A stretch of DNA of 64,000 bases from Armillaria gallica (Eukaryota; Basidiomycota; Agaricomycetes; Agaricales; Physalacriaceae), in NCBI GenBank assembly GCA_037576215.1, contig JBANDB010000020.1, positions 558,001 through 622,000 of the forward strand. The letters are read 5' to 3'. This document shows positions 46,401 through 56,103 of this stretch, one piece after another. Under the pieces are notes generated by a model. That model worked only from the letters and a program-made list of their open reading frames with translations. It did no database searches and was not told the DNA's origin. The translations under genes and the position numbers were made by a program. Position 1 is the stretch's first letter, and the number at the start of each line of letters is the position of its first letter.

Positions 46401-47140
46401 GTTAGGCCTCTGTTTAATACTATTGCCACTCCCCCCGCATTGGGAGAGATGGGATCCTCTGAGTGTACTACTCTGAGACACCCTCTCAGCATATTCTCGA
46501 TGGCCACCTTCCATTTGTCATTTAGATGAGCTTCTCCAATGACCATGATGGCAATGTGTTTTATATTCATGACCTGGTTGATGTGGTTCCATTTGTTGTC
46601 TGGATGCCACACATTCATATTGCCCATACCTCTAATGTTTAGTGCAGCGATCTTGATAGAGGCTTTTGTTCCCATTGTGCATTGTTCATCATTGTTCATT
46701 CATCTGCGGTCAGGCCTGCGTGTCCCTGCTACTATTCTTGCCTGTGTCTGGATCCTTTGGTTCTGGTTCGTTTGACGATCAACCATTTCTAGCATGCGAG
46801 TGCTAACAGCCTCACACTCTTGCACACTCACTTCTTGGCTGGTTTGGCCCATTCTGGGTCCTGCCTCTGGACTAGGCTGTCTGACATTCTGCGGATGGCT
46901 TGCATTCTGCATGCCGGGATCTGTTCTCAATCCCTCAGGGTTGTGTTCTGCTCCCTGATCCTCATACAAGGATATTTCCCCACCATCCCGCTCAGCATGG
47001 TCATTGGTGGGGCAGTAATCAGTGGCTGTGTTACTCCCACCTCGAATGCCTGCGCCCGCCATGACCATGTCTGTAAAATCAAAACTGTGAGTAGTATATG
47101 TATTCAATGTATTGTGAGAAGACGTAGCTGAAAATTTCAT
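40454..47140 (-). pseudogene. LINE ORF2: APE endonuclease, reverse transcriptase, RNase H
   Basis: The endonuclease segment is at about 46660-45900 ('alanine-leucine-asparagine-isoleucine-arginine-glycine-methionine-glycine', then 'glycine-glutamate-alanine-histidine'). RT motifs are 'asparagine-tyrosine-arginine-proline-isoleucine-serine-leucine' (about 44930), 'glutamine-alanine-glycine-phenylalanine' and the FLDQEKAYD segment (about 44720), 'glycine-valine-arginine-glutamine-glycine-aspartate-proline' (about 44550), and the catalytic FADDT box (about 44425). RNase H reads 'valine-tyrosine-threonine-aspartate-glycine-serine' (about 41730) and 'tryptophan-valine-lysine-glycine-histidine-serine-glycine'. 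The C-terminus has the W..GTL...LPEDW..E.GVLV pattern ending near 40454. In-frame TGA codons have their + strand tca triplets at 46700, 45918, 45768, 45528, 45150, 44685, 44445, 41264, 41060 and 40697. A one-base frameshift lies near 46067. It is inactive. Confidence 0.85.
42022..43428. mobile_element. 1.4-kb insertion in the LINE, dense in ACTAGT palindromes
   Basis: LINE homology stops at 42021 and resumes at 43429. The flanks are CTCATTCCTTG (42011-42021) and CTCATCTTG (43424-43432), which look like a diverged target-site duplication. Joining the flanks at the shared CTTG puts the ORF2 frame back together across a conserved 'glycine-cysteine...proline-histidine-lysine-cysteine' motif. Between 42221 and 43282 the hexamer ACTAGT occurs 17 times, against well under one expected. 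No transposase or terminal inverted repeat was recognised, and the only frames are short. Confidence 0.75.
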
Positions 47141-47373
47141 CTCCTACCTAGCCAGGGTGTGTGGAGATGCTGGTGCCCGGTCGGCAAGAGGGTATGCTGG
47201 GATCATCCGTCTTGCATTGCAGGCTGGTTGTTGAACTTAATGTTCTCCCATCCTGATTTCTGTCCTGCATACAGTCAGTATATTGCTCAGGTGGGGCTGC
47301 ATTGACTCACTAGCATCCCAGGATTGCATTGTGGGATGGGTTATATTTGCAAATTCAATATAAGGGTTCTATA

Positions 47374-48567
47374 TCAGATGGGGTGAGCTCGTCCCCCACG
47401 TGCGCCTCGACTCGACCTATTGTTCCATTCCAAGTGGCCACCTCTGCCTCTGCTGCTGCGCACATTGCCCCAGCTGCCACTCACCTGTTTCTCTTCAAAA
47501 TTCCCTCCTATGATGGGCTTGGTGGGCCCTTGGAATACAGCATTGTGTCTCGTGAAAGAGCAGTCAAACGTAGGGTGAGAGTCAAGTTTGCATATTGTGC
47601 AGTATTGATTACTGGTCTTTGAGAGGGCGGGTGTAATGCTAATGTTCCCGTCACAGATGGTTTTCTTTCTGATGTACGCCTGGAGCTCGTTCCATTCCAT
47701 TGTGGTGGTAGTGAGGGAGGGGGGTCTGAGGTAGAAGACCCAATACTTGGTGTCTTTTGTATCTCGGTACTCGACGTAGCTGTTTACCAGGGCGTCAAAG
47801 ACGATGTCGGGGATGGGGTCCTGGCAGTTCCTCATAGCCTTATAAACCATCTTCTGTACCTCCCTATCCCCCCATAGGTCCTTGATAATGATAAAGCATA
47901 GGTGTTCCCCAATCATTGTGATCTCGCTATCCGTGCCCATGATGATAGGCTCATTTGCCTTGAAAATCCATGCAGCCCAGGAGAGGCACTCACAGCTCGC
48001 TGGTACAATGTGCAGCACAATGTTGTCGTCAATGGCCAAGATGCGTTGGCGGATGAGCACATCCGTCATAGCACCTGTCAGCTCAATGACAATGATGACT
48101 GGAGGCCCCAGCTTGTCATCTTGGTACTTGTCTGGCATGCCTTGGTAAGCTTTGAACGATCCATTGCCGTTGGTCAGTGGTATGAACATCGCGTTGAGAC
48201 TCTCCCATGGCTTTGGCTTTGCCATCTCTGTGAACTTTCTCCCCCTGTTGAACACAACACCTAGTGTGTAGTTGTCAATATCCCTGGTAATTGCAGCTAG
48301 CTGGCTCAGGTGGAGGTTTGTGAGTAGGTTGTCACAGTGGAATGCCAATCCCTCAAAGTTTCCCAGGTTGGGCTGGAGCTGGGCGACCATCCCCTCCTGT
48401 TCAGGACCCTCAGATACAAACTCTGCACCATTGGCATGAGGAGAGTCTGCTGCCGACACAGTCGACCGCATGCATGGGTCTCTCCAGCTGGAGGGGAAGA
48501 CAAATTCAGTTGCTGGCTCCTCCATTCGCTCTTGGGCTTGATTGAGGGGATGTCGGAGATTCTGCAT
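47374..48567 (-). CDS. LINE ORF1 protein with CCHC zinc knuckle
   Basis: A 397-codon open frame with no internal stops. Residues near 330-350 contain a C-x2-C-x4-H-x4-C zinc knuckle (YCTICKLDSHPTFDC), and the C-terminus is rich in arginine-glycine repeats (SSRGRGG, SSRGARGG), both typical of nucleic-acid-binding ORF1 proteins of fungal LINEs. It would bind the element RNA in a ribonucleoprotein. It lies 233 bp upstream of ORF2 and is transcribed with it. ORF1 is undamaged while ORF2 carries ten stops. That difference is odd and may reflect a lower CGA content or chance. Confidence 0.8.
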   Translation of the reverse strand: MQNLRHPLNQAQERMEEPATEFVFPSSWRDPCMRSTVSAADSPHANGAEFVSEGPEQEGMVAQLQPNLGNFEGLAFHCDNLLTNLHLSQLAAITRDIDNYTLGVVFNRGRKFTEMAKPKPWESLNAMFIPLTNGNGSFKAYQGMPDKYQDDKLGPPVIIVIELTGAMTDVLIRQRILAIDDNIVLHIVPASCECLSWAAWIFKANEPIIMGTDSEITMIGEHLCFIIIKDLWGDREVQKMVYKAMRNCQDPIPDIVFDALVNSYVEYRDTKDTKYWVFYLRPPSLTTTTMEWNELQAYIRKKTICDGNISITPALSKTSNQYCTICKLDSHPTFDCSFTRHNAVFQGPTKPIIGGNFEEKQVSGSWGNVRSSRGRGGHLEWNNRSSRGARGGRAHPI

Positions 48568-48608
48568 TTACCTAATATGGCCAAATAAGGTGCCAAAATG
48601 GAATGTAA

Positions 48609-48710
48609 TGCCGCAAGGAGCTGCGGCACAATGTATGACCTTGTTTGCCGAGAGTCGCTGCCGGCAAGGTACCATGCAAGGTACCTTGCATGTGCCTTGC
48701 ATTGCCGGCA
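48609..48710. repeat. Nested palindromes at the LINE 5' side
   Basis: TGCCGCA-AGGAGC-TGCGGCA at 48609-48628 is a perfect 7-bp stem. ATGCAAGGTACCTTGCAT at 48674-48691 is a perfect 18-bp palindrome. It lies inside TGCCGGCAA (48659) and TTGCCGGCA (48702), a 9-bp outer stem. More CAAGG/CCTTG units continue to about 48800. The block could form a cruciform. It may be part of the LINE 5' UTR or a separate foldback insertion. Confidence 0.75.
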
Positions 48711-48872
48711 CGGCATACCTTACAAGGTCCTTACTTGTTCCGCCTACTTCCATACAATGTCATTGCAAGGGGGATTGTCATGTACCTTGCATTCTGAGTA
48801 TAATATTGTATGTATATAATAAGATACCATATAATAGCCAGTCAATGTCTAACATGATTTGCTGAGATTGCG

Positions 48873-49080
48873 AAAAAAAAAAAAGGAGAGAATCCAGCTC
48901 TCACTACTAAGGCCCTTTTTGAAGTTCAAACTCAAACTGTAACATCCGCAATTAGTAATCAATCATGTGTTATAAATCATAATGTGTTAAGTACAGGAGT
49001 CGAACCAGCGACATCTTAGAGTTTAGAATTACAAATTATTCAAATAATAGCTTATGCCATTACACTATATGTACATATTA
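48873..49080 (-). mobile_element. tRNA-derived SINE with poly-T end
   Basis: On the - strand the A box TAGTGTAATGG (49057-49067 on +) matches the pol III consensus perfectly, as does the B box GGTTCGACTCC (48996-49006). The tRNA-related head is followed by about 110 bp of unrelated body and a run of 12 T (complement of A at 48873-48884), which would end pol III transcription. The region between the boxes is AT-rich and does not fold as a functional tRNA. It is a different family from the 'ATATGGTGTAAC' relics at 1-2 kb. Confidence 0.65.
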
Positions 49081-49192
49081 GTTTATGCATCTCAACTTAT
49101 TATAAAGCACACGCAGGCTTTGGCCCACCAAGAGCTACAAAAAATAGATCTATTCTTTGAAGCAGTTTACTACCGTATGAAAACTACTACAG

Positions 49193-51150
49193 TCAATGAG
49201 CGTATTCGTAATCCTCCTCTTCCTCTTCCTCTTCTTCATCCTCACCACTTTTACCTTCACCCTTGCCATTGCCGTTACCATTACCATCGTCGTTGTCATT
49301 CTCGCTTGCTTCTTCATCGTCATTCTCATCCTCGATTACCTCAGGTATAGTTACAGCTCGGGCACCACCTTTGGTACCTGATCTGGCCCCTGACTTGGTC
49401 GATCTGGTGGGTAGAGTGGTTGCCGGCGTATCAGAATCGGTTTGCTTACGTCCTCGGCCGCGGCGTCGCATCCCCTCTGCCGGCGGTGGTTGGTCTATAT
49501 TGCTTGGTGCCTCGAGTCCTTGGCCACGAGCACTTCGGTGCACCGGAGCCTCCTTACTGGTGTTTGCTTTCTTCCTTCCTCCTTTCCCTTTCGTGGCTGT
49601 AACACGAGGTGTGGCCAAAGGGACAGGTGTGGCCTCAACAATGTCTTCAGTGACTATGGAGGCCGGTGCAGTCTGAGTATCAACCTGGAGATCGACGGCA
49701 TCTGCAAAAGCAGTGAAATCCGCCTCGTCCGAATAAACCTCTGCTTCGACTTCATCCAGCCCTCTCAGAATTTCCTCTTCTTCCGAATTCTCCTCGAGAT
49801 TGGCCTGCAGATTCGGTGCGGCCGATTTTGCGTGTCTAAAGTTGGGGAAGACTTCATCATTATACAGTTTTTGGGTGGCCAGCATCGATTTGGACCCTTT
49901 GGCGAGCTTCTTTTCGATAATGCTGACGTAGAATTCGAAGTCGGAGAAGTAGTTGATTTTGGAGTTGGCTCCTCTTTCTGAGCTAAAGGAGGGATCGCCT
50001 GATAGTAGAAAACGGAGCTGCATGGCTTCCATCAGTCATGGCATATGGGGCTCAATTCGGGGCTTACTGCAATTGCTGCGAACGCGATGGCAGCAGGGGT
50101 CACCTCTTTAACTTCCCATAGCCCGCCGTAGGTGGTCTTTGTCTGGAATTTCTTGGTTCTGAGCGCGCTTCCTCCCCAAAGAACACAGATAAGAATCTTT
50201 GGACCCGTTAGTACTATTTGATTGCTCAAAGCCTAATTGATACGTACCTTCAAGGCTGCCGGACTTCTGAATAAAGTATCCCTGCCAACTCGTTTCCCAG
50301 GTTCATAGAGACAAGGGCACAAACGTGCCACTCCCTCTTTGCCTGCTTCATAACCAACAAGCTGCCGACATAGCGGATCAGTATATCGGTCGAAGTCTGG
50401 TTGAAAGCGGTCGTAAGGCGCTATGCCTTCGCAAATTTTGGCGGCGTATGACTTGATCCGGTTGATAATGGTTGGACGAATGTCCTTTGCTGCATCCTTC
50501 ATCTAGAACATTATCCGAATTAGCACCAAATACACAAAGTTCTCAATACACTCACAATCTTTTCAAGCTTGTGATAAGATCCAGGGATGGTTCCACCCAC
50601 GAAGACATGGTATTGAGGAGCGAGAGATATGTAAAGCTGAAGGACAAGCCTCATCTTGACGATCTTCTCCACGTTCGCGACCGCGGCTGAACCTTGAAGA
50701 TAGAGCGCAAGGGCAGCATCGAGCTCCCGTTGTGCTGAAGCCTGCCCAATACCAAAAATGTTCTTCTTCTCCCACCACACATGACCGGTAATAATCATTC
50801 TCCTCGCCACTATTTGGAATTTATGTTTGCTTTCTTTTGTCTCGAGAATTGAAGCCTGGCCAGAGGCCTCGTTTAATACGGAATCGGTGCTTTCGGTTGG
50901 AACTGGAGAGGACACGGGAGCAGCCGAGGGAGGTCCACTGACTGCTTCAATGGGAATGGGAGCTGTGCGTAGAGCACGGATGTCGTTTTTGAGGGCCTGA
51001 TTTTGTATTTGAGTGTCTTTCAAAGCCTGTTGGAAATGTCAAACTTCGGCGGGACTTTACTGTGATGTCTTGTTAGCTTACCGTCAACAGATCTTGAACA
51101 GACATATTTTCGAGAAGCTGAGAGAGGGCATTTACGGGCTGAGTGTCCAT
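49193..51150 (-). CDS. Unknown acidic-tailed protein, DUF6698-like, five exons
   Basis: Exons on - are 51150-51082, 51026-50556, 50502-50248, 50196-50068 and 50017-49193. All junctions keep phase 0 and sum to 582 codons. Donors are GTAAGC, GTGAGT, GTACGT and GTAAGC, and intron 3 has a clear TACTAAC branch point. The start is the M-D-T-Q methionine. Residues 180-310 contain a YGGLWEVKEVTPAAIAFAA stretch followed by a region (LRFLLSGD, then INYFSDFEFYVSIIEKKL) that resembles the family called DUF6698, expanded in Agaricomycetes. The C-terminal ~150 residues are low complexity, with RRRGRGRK-type basic patches and then a polyglutamate tail, which suggests a nuclear or chromatin role. No catalytic motif is visible. 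Function unknown; it appears intact. Confidence 0.75.
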
Positions 51151-51353
51151 CGTCGCTGAGAATTTTCTTGTTGGAATTAGAGGAAAAAAAGGTACTGTTG
51201 GCACCGAAGTTGTCGGCTGAGTTTGAACTTTGGATGTCAAACGTAGCTGTGGATGCGACGGTAGAGATGACAATAATATTGACGTCTTTTCCATGACGAT
51301 TTTTCGTATTGTGGTTCGAGAGCTGATCCAGTCGTTTCTGAAAGTTGGAGGTA

Positions 51354-51893
51354 TCACAAGATAACAAATTCCATCGATGTGGCGTCTGAATCACCGGCTG
51401 GTCTTTCTAGTCCATTGCATAACGAGTTTGGCGCGGACGTAGTCACTGGATAGTAGACCTCCACGTCTTTATCAAAGGCGACCTGGGAGAGGCGAGCTCT
51501 GAGTGTGATCGGACACTCGAAATCTTCTTCCTCTGAATCTGCCGTGCGCTTCCCTCCACAGACGCACATGCTGCCAACGCAGGACAGGAAGACTTGCTCA
51601 CCGGAAGCAGACGCGTCGTCTTCGAGCAAAAATATGTCGACGCCGTCACCAGGAGATGCTGACGATACGTCGAAATGATTTTCGTCACTTAGAAAGAACT
51701 GGGTCAGGCCTTGACTGCCAGGGTTAGACAAAAGAAAACTCACCATGTTCCGTGAGCAAACGGCATTGATAATGGTATGGCTTGCTGCTGGCCATCGACC
51801 TCGGAGGAGCTTGAGTAAGTATTCAAGACCTAGAATTAGATCAGAAGGAGTAACAGAACAAGAAAAGGGACGACGCACAGGTGTGGTGATCAT
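51354..51893 (-). CDS. Unrecognised 179-codon frame downstream of the BTB gene
   Basis: This open frame lies between the BTB-like gene and the DUF6698-like gene. It is serine- and aspartate-rich, with a cysteine cluster (about residues 105-115). It probably contains unspliced intron sequence, because 'gttttc...' and 'ctcacc' signals occur inside. It could be a 3' exon of the broken BTB gene or a separate decayed gene. No family was recognised. Confidence 0.25.
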   Translation of the reverse strand: MITTPVRRPFSCSVTPSDLILGLEYLLKLLRGRWPAASHTIINAVCSRNMVSFLLSNPGSQGLTQFFLSDENHFDVSSASPGDGVDIFLLEDDASASGEQVFLSCVGSMCVCGGKRTADSEEEDFECPITLRARLSQVAFDKDVEVYYPVTTSAPNSLCNGLERPAGDSDATSMEFVIL

Positions 51894-52084
51894 CTTGCAT
51901 CGGTTTTGCTAATCGTGCCCTGTTGACACCTCCCTCCCTCCACAAACTCCTCCATGCCATACTCCCACTCGATGCCTCTCACCGGAAGATGATGCATTGT
52001 GTCCATGATATCTACCCCACAACCAGGAGTCATCGAGCATACTTCGAGATGATTCACATTGAAGCTAACGAAGACCACTCTTCT

Positions 52085-52753
52085 ATCTCCAACAAACACA
52101 GCCCATCCCCCGATGACCTTGCGTCCATTTCCCAAAATATCTTCCACACCAGCGCCGTCCACGCCGACCCGTCAACCCGTCGACAGAGTGACCACCCTCT
52201 ACACCTCGTGTCCCATTCCAGACCCTCCCGAATTCATCTTGCCGCTTTCGATGCAACTTGAAGGGCTTCACCAGCATGTGCGTCGACCTCCGCTGCAGCG
52301 CTTCCTGATGCTGCTCGCCATGGAGGGATAAGCTCTGCGTATGCTTCGATGCAAGCTCAGCTTTCTCCTCCCACCTGAACCCTGTCACTTCCGCATAAAT
52401 CCGAAGCGGTTCACGCAGGAACATAGAGATGCGCGAATGATATCTATCGCACCTCTTGCTCCCCAAGTCTGAGCTAGTGTGTGCACACCCTCGAGGACGT
52501 CAAATGTGCGCCAAAGAGAGATCGCAAGGTCGCTAAGTATCCATAACAGTCGTTCGACGACGACATCATGTTCGTAGATGGGAATAGGCTTGTTGTCGAA
52601 CGTGAAAGAGTTAGATGTGAAGAACTTGGTTGACCGTCGAAAGACTGACGACGGGAGACGATATAGGATGCCATCGAGTGAGGATAAGATGGCGTCCGCA
52701 CCTGGGATATTGAAGCTGGTATGATACGTGGCCGCCAGGTCTTGTGACGCCAT
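52085..52753 (-). pseudogene. BTB/POZ-domain protein, frameshifted
   Basis: The start is the ATG at 52753 (M-A-S-Q-D). Residues 15-110 resemble a BTB fold: 'phenylalanine-asparagine-isoleucine-proline-glycine-alanine-aspartate' leading to 'serine-leucine-aspartate-glycine', then 'arginine-leucine-proline-serine-serine-valine-phenylalanine', and 'leucine-glutamate-glycine-valine'. The typical Agaricomycete continuation (PLRIYAEVTGFRWEEKAELA, then 'leucine-histidine-arginine-lysine-arginine') is in a different frame and overlaps at about 52405-52440, so one base has been gained or lost there. BTB proteins are dimerisation or cullin-adaptor modules. This copy is probably non-functional unless the shift is a sequencing error. 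Confidence 0.65.
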
Positions 52754-53089
52754 CGTGAAAGTAAGAAAGGAAGGCAATATCGATGCGGGGTGGGCATGTA
52801 TTGATGGACTCCTAGCGTAGTTGGAGCTCAATTTGTTGTACTGCGTAATCTTGAGCCGTTGGCAGGGTGGAACTCGCTTGGCGATATCAAGGATGTGAGG
52901 ATGTCCGCCATGGAGTACACCTACGCGTTTCATGGCGAGAAGCTGTGAAGTATGGGTAAGCTAAGAATAGTCGAGCAAGGACGTGACATACATTGTGAGG
53001 TGCGTTCAGTGGTCGTGCATCTGCGACTGCGTTTGAAATGTAACCAACGTTTAATCACCTTCGCAGGGCATTGTGGGAAAAAATATATG

Positions 53090-53420
53090 CACGGCTATCG
53101 AATGAAACAACAGGTGGGTTGTCACTGTTCGAAGGCCAGGCAAGCGACTCTTGCATCTCCCGAAGACGCTTGAGCTGCATCGTGAGCTGGCCCTGACGAA
53201 CTTCGTTCTCAAGGAAGACCTTGACATGACTAGCGAGTCCAATGTTCTGCATCGACCAAATGAACCATTTCATTGGGTCGTATTGGTACCACTTGATCGC
53301 ATTGCGGTAGTCCATCGGGAACTGGGAACCCAAGTCAGATGCCAAGTATATGACAAACAGGACCTGACACGTACCTGGTGGTGGGACCCTCCGTTTTGTC
53401 AGGACCGCGAACAGGGCCAT
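53090..53420 (-). pseudogene. Delta-9 fatty-acid desaturase (OLE1-type) remnant
   Basis: From 53321 downward the - strand encodes QFPMDYRNAIKWYQYDPMKW and then 'glycine-leucine-alanine-serine-histidine', followed by NEVRQGQLTMQL. This is the region after the third histidine box of stearoyl-CoA desaturases (ER membrane, di-iron). A GTACGT donor and a CCCAG acceptor frame a short intron just upstream. The preceding exon end reads H-H-Q, the tail of the expected HNFHH box, but the rest of that box is missing. No upstream histidine boxes, membrane spans or downstream cytochrome b5 domain were found. It is a relic. Confidence 0.7.
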
Positions 53421-54750
53421 AGTGAGACTGGACGAGAAGCTGGCGCGTTAATCAGCGTATCAGATAATGCGGGGCGAAAATCCGAGAGAATGGAGTAAGG
53501 TTGAGGGGGCGAGAGAACCATCGTGCGCTGGGCTGGAGCAGAAATGTTGCTGTGGCCTGAACCGTAGTCGGCTTTGCGGCGTCTGAATGTTTGAACGATG
53601 AACGTTAACGGCCTATGTACAAAGATCAGTAAAGAAATAATGATCGTTGAATAATGCACTCACGAAAACGAGCAAAGCATCTACTTGGTCCATCCCCTCT
53701 ATCCTCCCAAGAGCTTGGCGGGACATTCTTCACGGTACGTTCTCCATACCCTGGCAAGAGACCCAGTTCCTCGTACCGCGATATTGTTCCCTTCACCCTA
53801 CGTGGCAAGCACGATAACGGACCAACGTCCTTGTAGGTTTGCGAGGTTGATTCTCGCTGTTACCGCAAGGAATAAGCAGTCGAATTTCCACAGGCTAAGG
53901 ATCACCATTGGGCAGGGTGTGTGAGTGCAGTATGGATGAAATTTGGCACAGATAGCTCGAGGTCAGCGACACCAAACAAAGAGACATCGCTTTACTGGTG
54001 CGTTAGATGATGTGGGGTGGAAAAATCCGAAAAGGGAGTGAGGTTGAGAGAACTGCACGCTGAGCTCGTTTGACTTTTCTGAGACAGGAACAGTGAGTGA
54101 CGAAACAATGGATTTTTGAATATCGCACTCACGAAATCTTGGAGTCAAATCCAGCGCAGGCATGTTCTCTATACCCTGGCAAGCGGGCCCAGTTCCTCGT
54201 ACCGCTTCATAATGGTATGTGCCATTCCACCCTGTGGCCTCTCGTCATGCTCGACGACATAAGATCAAGATTTTGAAGCCGCATTGGTCGAAGGAGAGAT
54301 CTGTGGGAAAGGTGAGCTCTCTACATGCGGGTGGGGAGAAAGCGGATCCACCATGCTCTTCGTCGTGAATTCCGTTCCACGGAGGCTTGATGCTTGCTTT
54401 GGGGACCCACGCGAAAGGTGGGTGACGCGTCGCCGGCGGTACTGTCTGAGGAAGATGAGGATGTAGGCATCACACAGCGTATGAGAGAACTCACCTAGTG
54501 CCTTTGATAGTCTCAACATCGCCTCACTTACTTCGCGAACCAGGAAGGGTCAGGTCGTCCAGGTATGTCGCATTCTAAGCGCTCGCCTGCACGGTGTTTG
54601 TGCTGTCGTTGTGCTGGGAGATGGCAGACCTGTTCGACACATCGTCGCGTTGAGATGCATTGTGTTCGAACGACATGTCGTCAGCTTCTTGATTCCGAGA
54701 CTCGTTCCTTGAGAGATATCCGACTAACAAAGAGGTGGGCGAAGTTGTGG
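53420..54750. repeat. Diverged tandem duplication of ~550 bp; no intact gene
   Basis: The pair 53440-53800 and 53990-54240 share 'aatccgagagaatgg'-like, 'actcacgaaa' and 'ctataccctggcaag...cccagttcctcgtaccgc' segments. Splice-like ctcac (GTGAG on -) signals recur in both, so they may be duplicated exons of a decayed - strand gene. The short frame at 54265-54519 is unrecognised. Confidence 0.45.
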
Positions 54751-54766
54751 TAGCAGAGTCACTAGT

Positions 54767-56050
54767 TCAGAGCTTTTGCATCTGACGTTGGACAGGGTAG
54801 GTGGACGTTGATCCTGGCTTGTATCCCATCGAGTCCATGAACACGTCGTCGCCCAGGTATATACTGCCCTGTCTGCAACGACCATCACAGACAAGCCAAT
54901 TCCGCTGCGATGATTGACAAGCCTGGAAAAAGATATGGTTGTGTGAGGAGTTGAAACCCATCTAAAGACTTGTTAGCTAGATACCATACATGTGCGCTAA
55001 CTTACTGACGAATGGCGTGCGAGTCGTGGACGTAGTAGTGTTCCTTCTCTCCGCACTTTCTCCTCTCCGTGTGCGCCGTCCTCTGTAGTAAAGTCGTTAG
55101 TTTGATTCAATAGAAATTATTGAAACACTTACCTGATGCGTGATAGATCGAGTCCATCGACCCGAGGTCGAGCATAGTCGGCAAGTCAAGTCGGCGAGGA
55201 GACAAGTGTTGAATTAACATCGTTGACCTGCAAAAGTTGTTAGTGGTGTAATGAGGATCTCAGTTGAGTCTGCTTACCACCAGCGTTTATTCTTGTCTGG
55301 CTATCTCCCTCCGCATACCATTCCAACTTCCTGCGAGCACATCGAACTTCAGTGTCAACGGTGGGCATGGTAGTGTTGAGTGCAATACTAGACTATTGTT
55401 AGTGAACTGCTGGAGGATTGAGATAAGGAAGGCTTACCTTATACATGCCCGCCGTCACACTAAACACCATGCTTGAGAAACAGTCAAAGCATCTTGCTTT
55501 CGTCTATCTCTCGCACGTCCATCTCCCTCCACACCGTCTCTGGCTTCCCGCACGGATCCGGACTCAGTAACGGACAGAGCAGGTGGAACTAGCCAGTCAA
55601 GAATTTGTTAGCAAACCTTTTCAGCAATCAGTGGGAAAATCGTTACCTCTGTTTTCATCTCCACACAAACCCATTCACCCGCCAGAAACAGTTGAGGGAT
55701 CGATAGTGGGCGGAAGCGTATGCTACAAACCGTGGCCCCAAAGTTTGAGACTGGATGAAGACTTCTGTTAGCGTAGTCTCGGGTGTCATGACTAGAAGGT
55801 CTCACCTTGAAAAAACATGTTCCAAGCGCCTAATAACTCGTATCTGGCCGTATCGCCGGCCATCGACTCGATGTCGTACCGATCTTGCTTTCCAATGAAA
55901 ACAGCGTCAGCCAGAAAACGGACTAGGGAGATATCGCGTACCTTGCATACTAATAACGCCGACAACTTCTGGTGAGCTACTCGAATGGCTAGGTAGCGGT
56001 CGCGCGGCGTATAAGTCTTATCGATCGAACCACCTACGCATTAGCGAGCT
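54767..56050 (-). CDS. Unidentified multi-exon gene fragment downstream of phospholipase D
   Basis: Several short exons with good splice signals can be chained on -. The first (about 56038-55942) reads SIDKTYTPRDRYLAIRVAHQ. It is followed by a segment containing 'alanine-glycine-aspartate-threonine-alanine-arginine-tyrosine-glutamate-leucine-leucine-glycine', a segment ending CFWRVN (about 55690), an exon with 'leucine-asparagine-threonine-threonine-methionine-proline' (about 55400-55290), and a last exon (54961-54767) ending QRQMQKL. Introns are about 45-70 bp. I do not recognise the family. No HKD phospholipase motif is present, so it is not an obvious continuation of the phospholipase D gene, although it starts directly after it. 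The 5' end is not defined. Confidence 0.35.
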
Positions 56051-56103
56051 GGATCCAAAAATTATCGACGCCGCTGTTTAAGAGGATGATTGGAACCCAC
56101 GGT

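Larger units (their letters stand above)
40137..48567 (-). mobile_element. LINE retrotransposon (Tad1-like/APE clade), decayed
   Basis: In - orientation the order is ORF1 (48567-47374), ORF2 with APE endonuclease, reverse transcriptase, RNase H and a Cys/His C-terminal region (47140-40454), a 3' UTR, and a poly-A tail (the run of 14 T at 40139-40152 on +). This architecture is that of Tad1-like or related fungal LINEs, which transpose by target-primed reverse transcription. ORF1 is open, while ORF2 is interrupted by ten TGA codons and one frameshift. A 1.4-kb insertion at 42022-43428 splits the RT/RNase H linker. The 5' end and target-site duplication were not resolved. Confidence 0.85.

Noticed and set aside
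40137..48567. UGA recoding as tryptophan to explain the TGA codons in the LINE
   Set aside because: Neighbouring genes use TGA as a stop or avoid it, and the positions fit arginine (CGA) rather than tryptophan in the protein context.
48990..49070. A functional tRNA gene
   Set aside because: A and B boxes are perfect, but the acceptor, anticodon and T stems do not pair properly and the intervening region is AT-rich; called a SINE instead.
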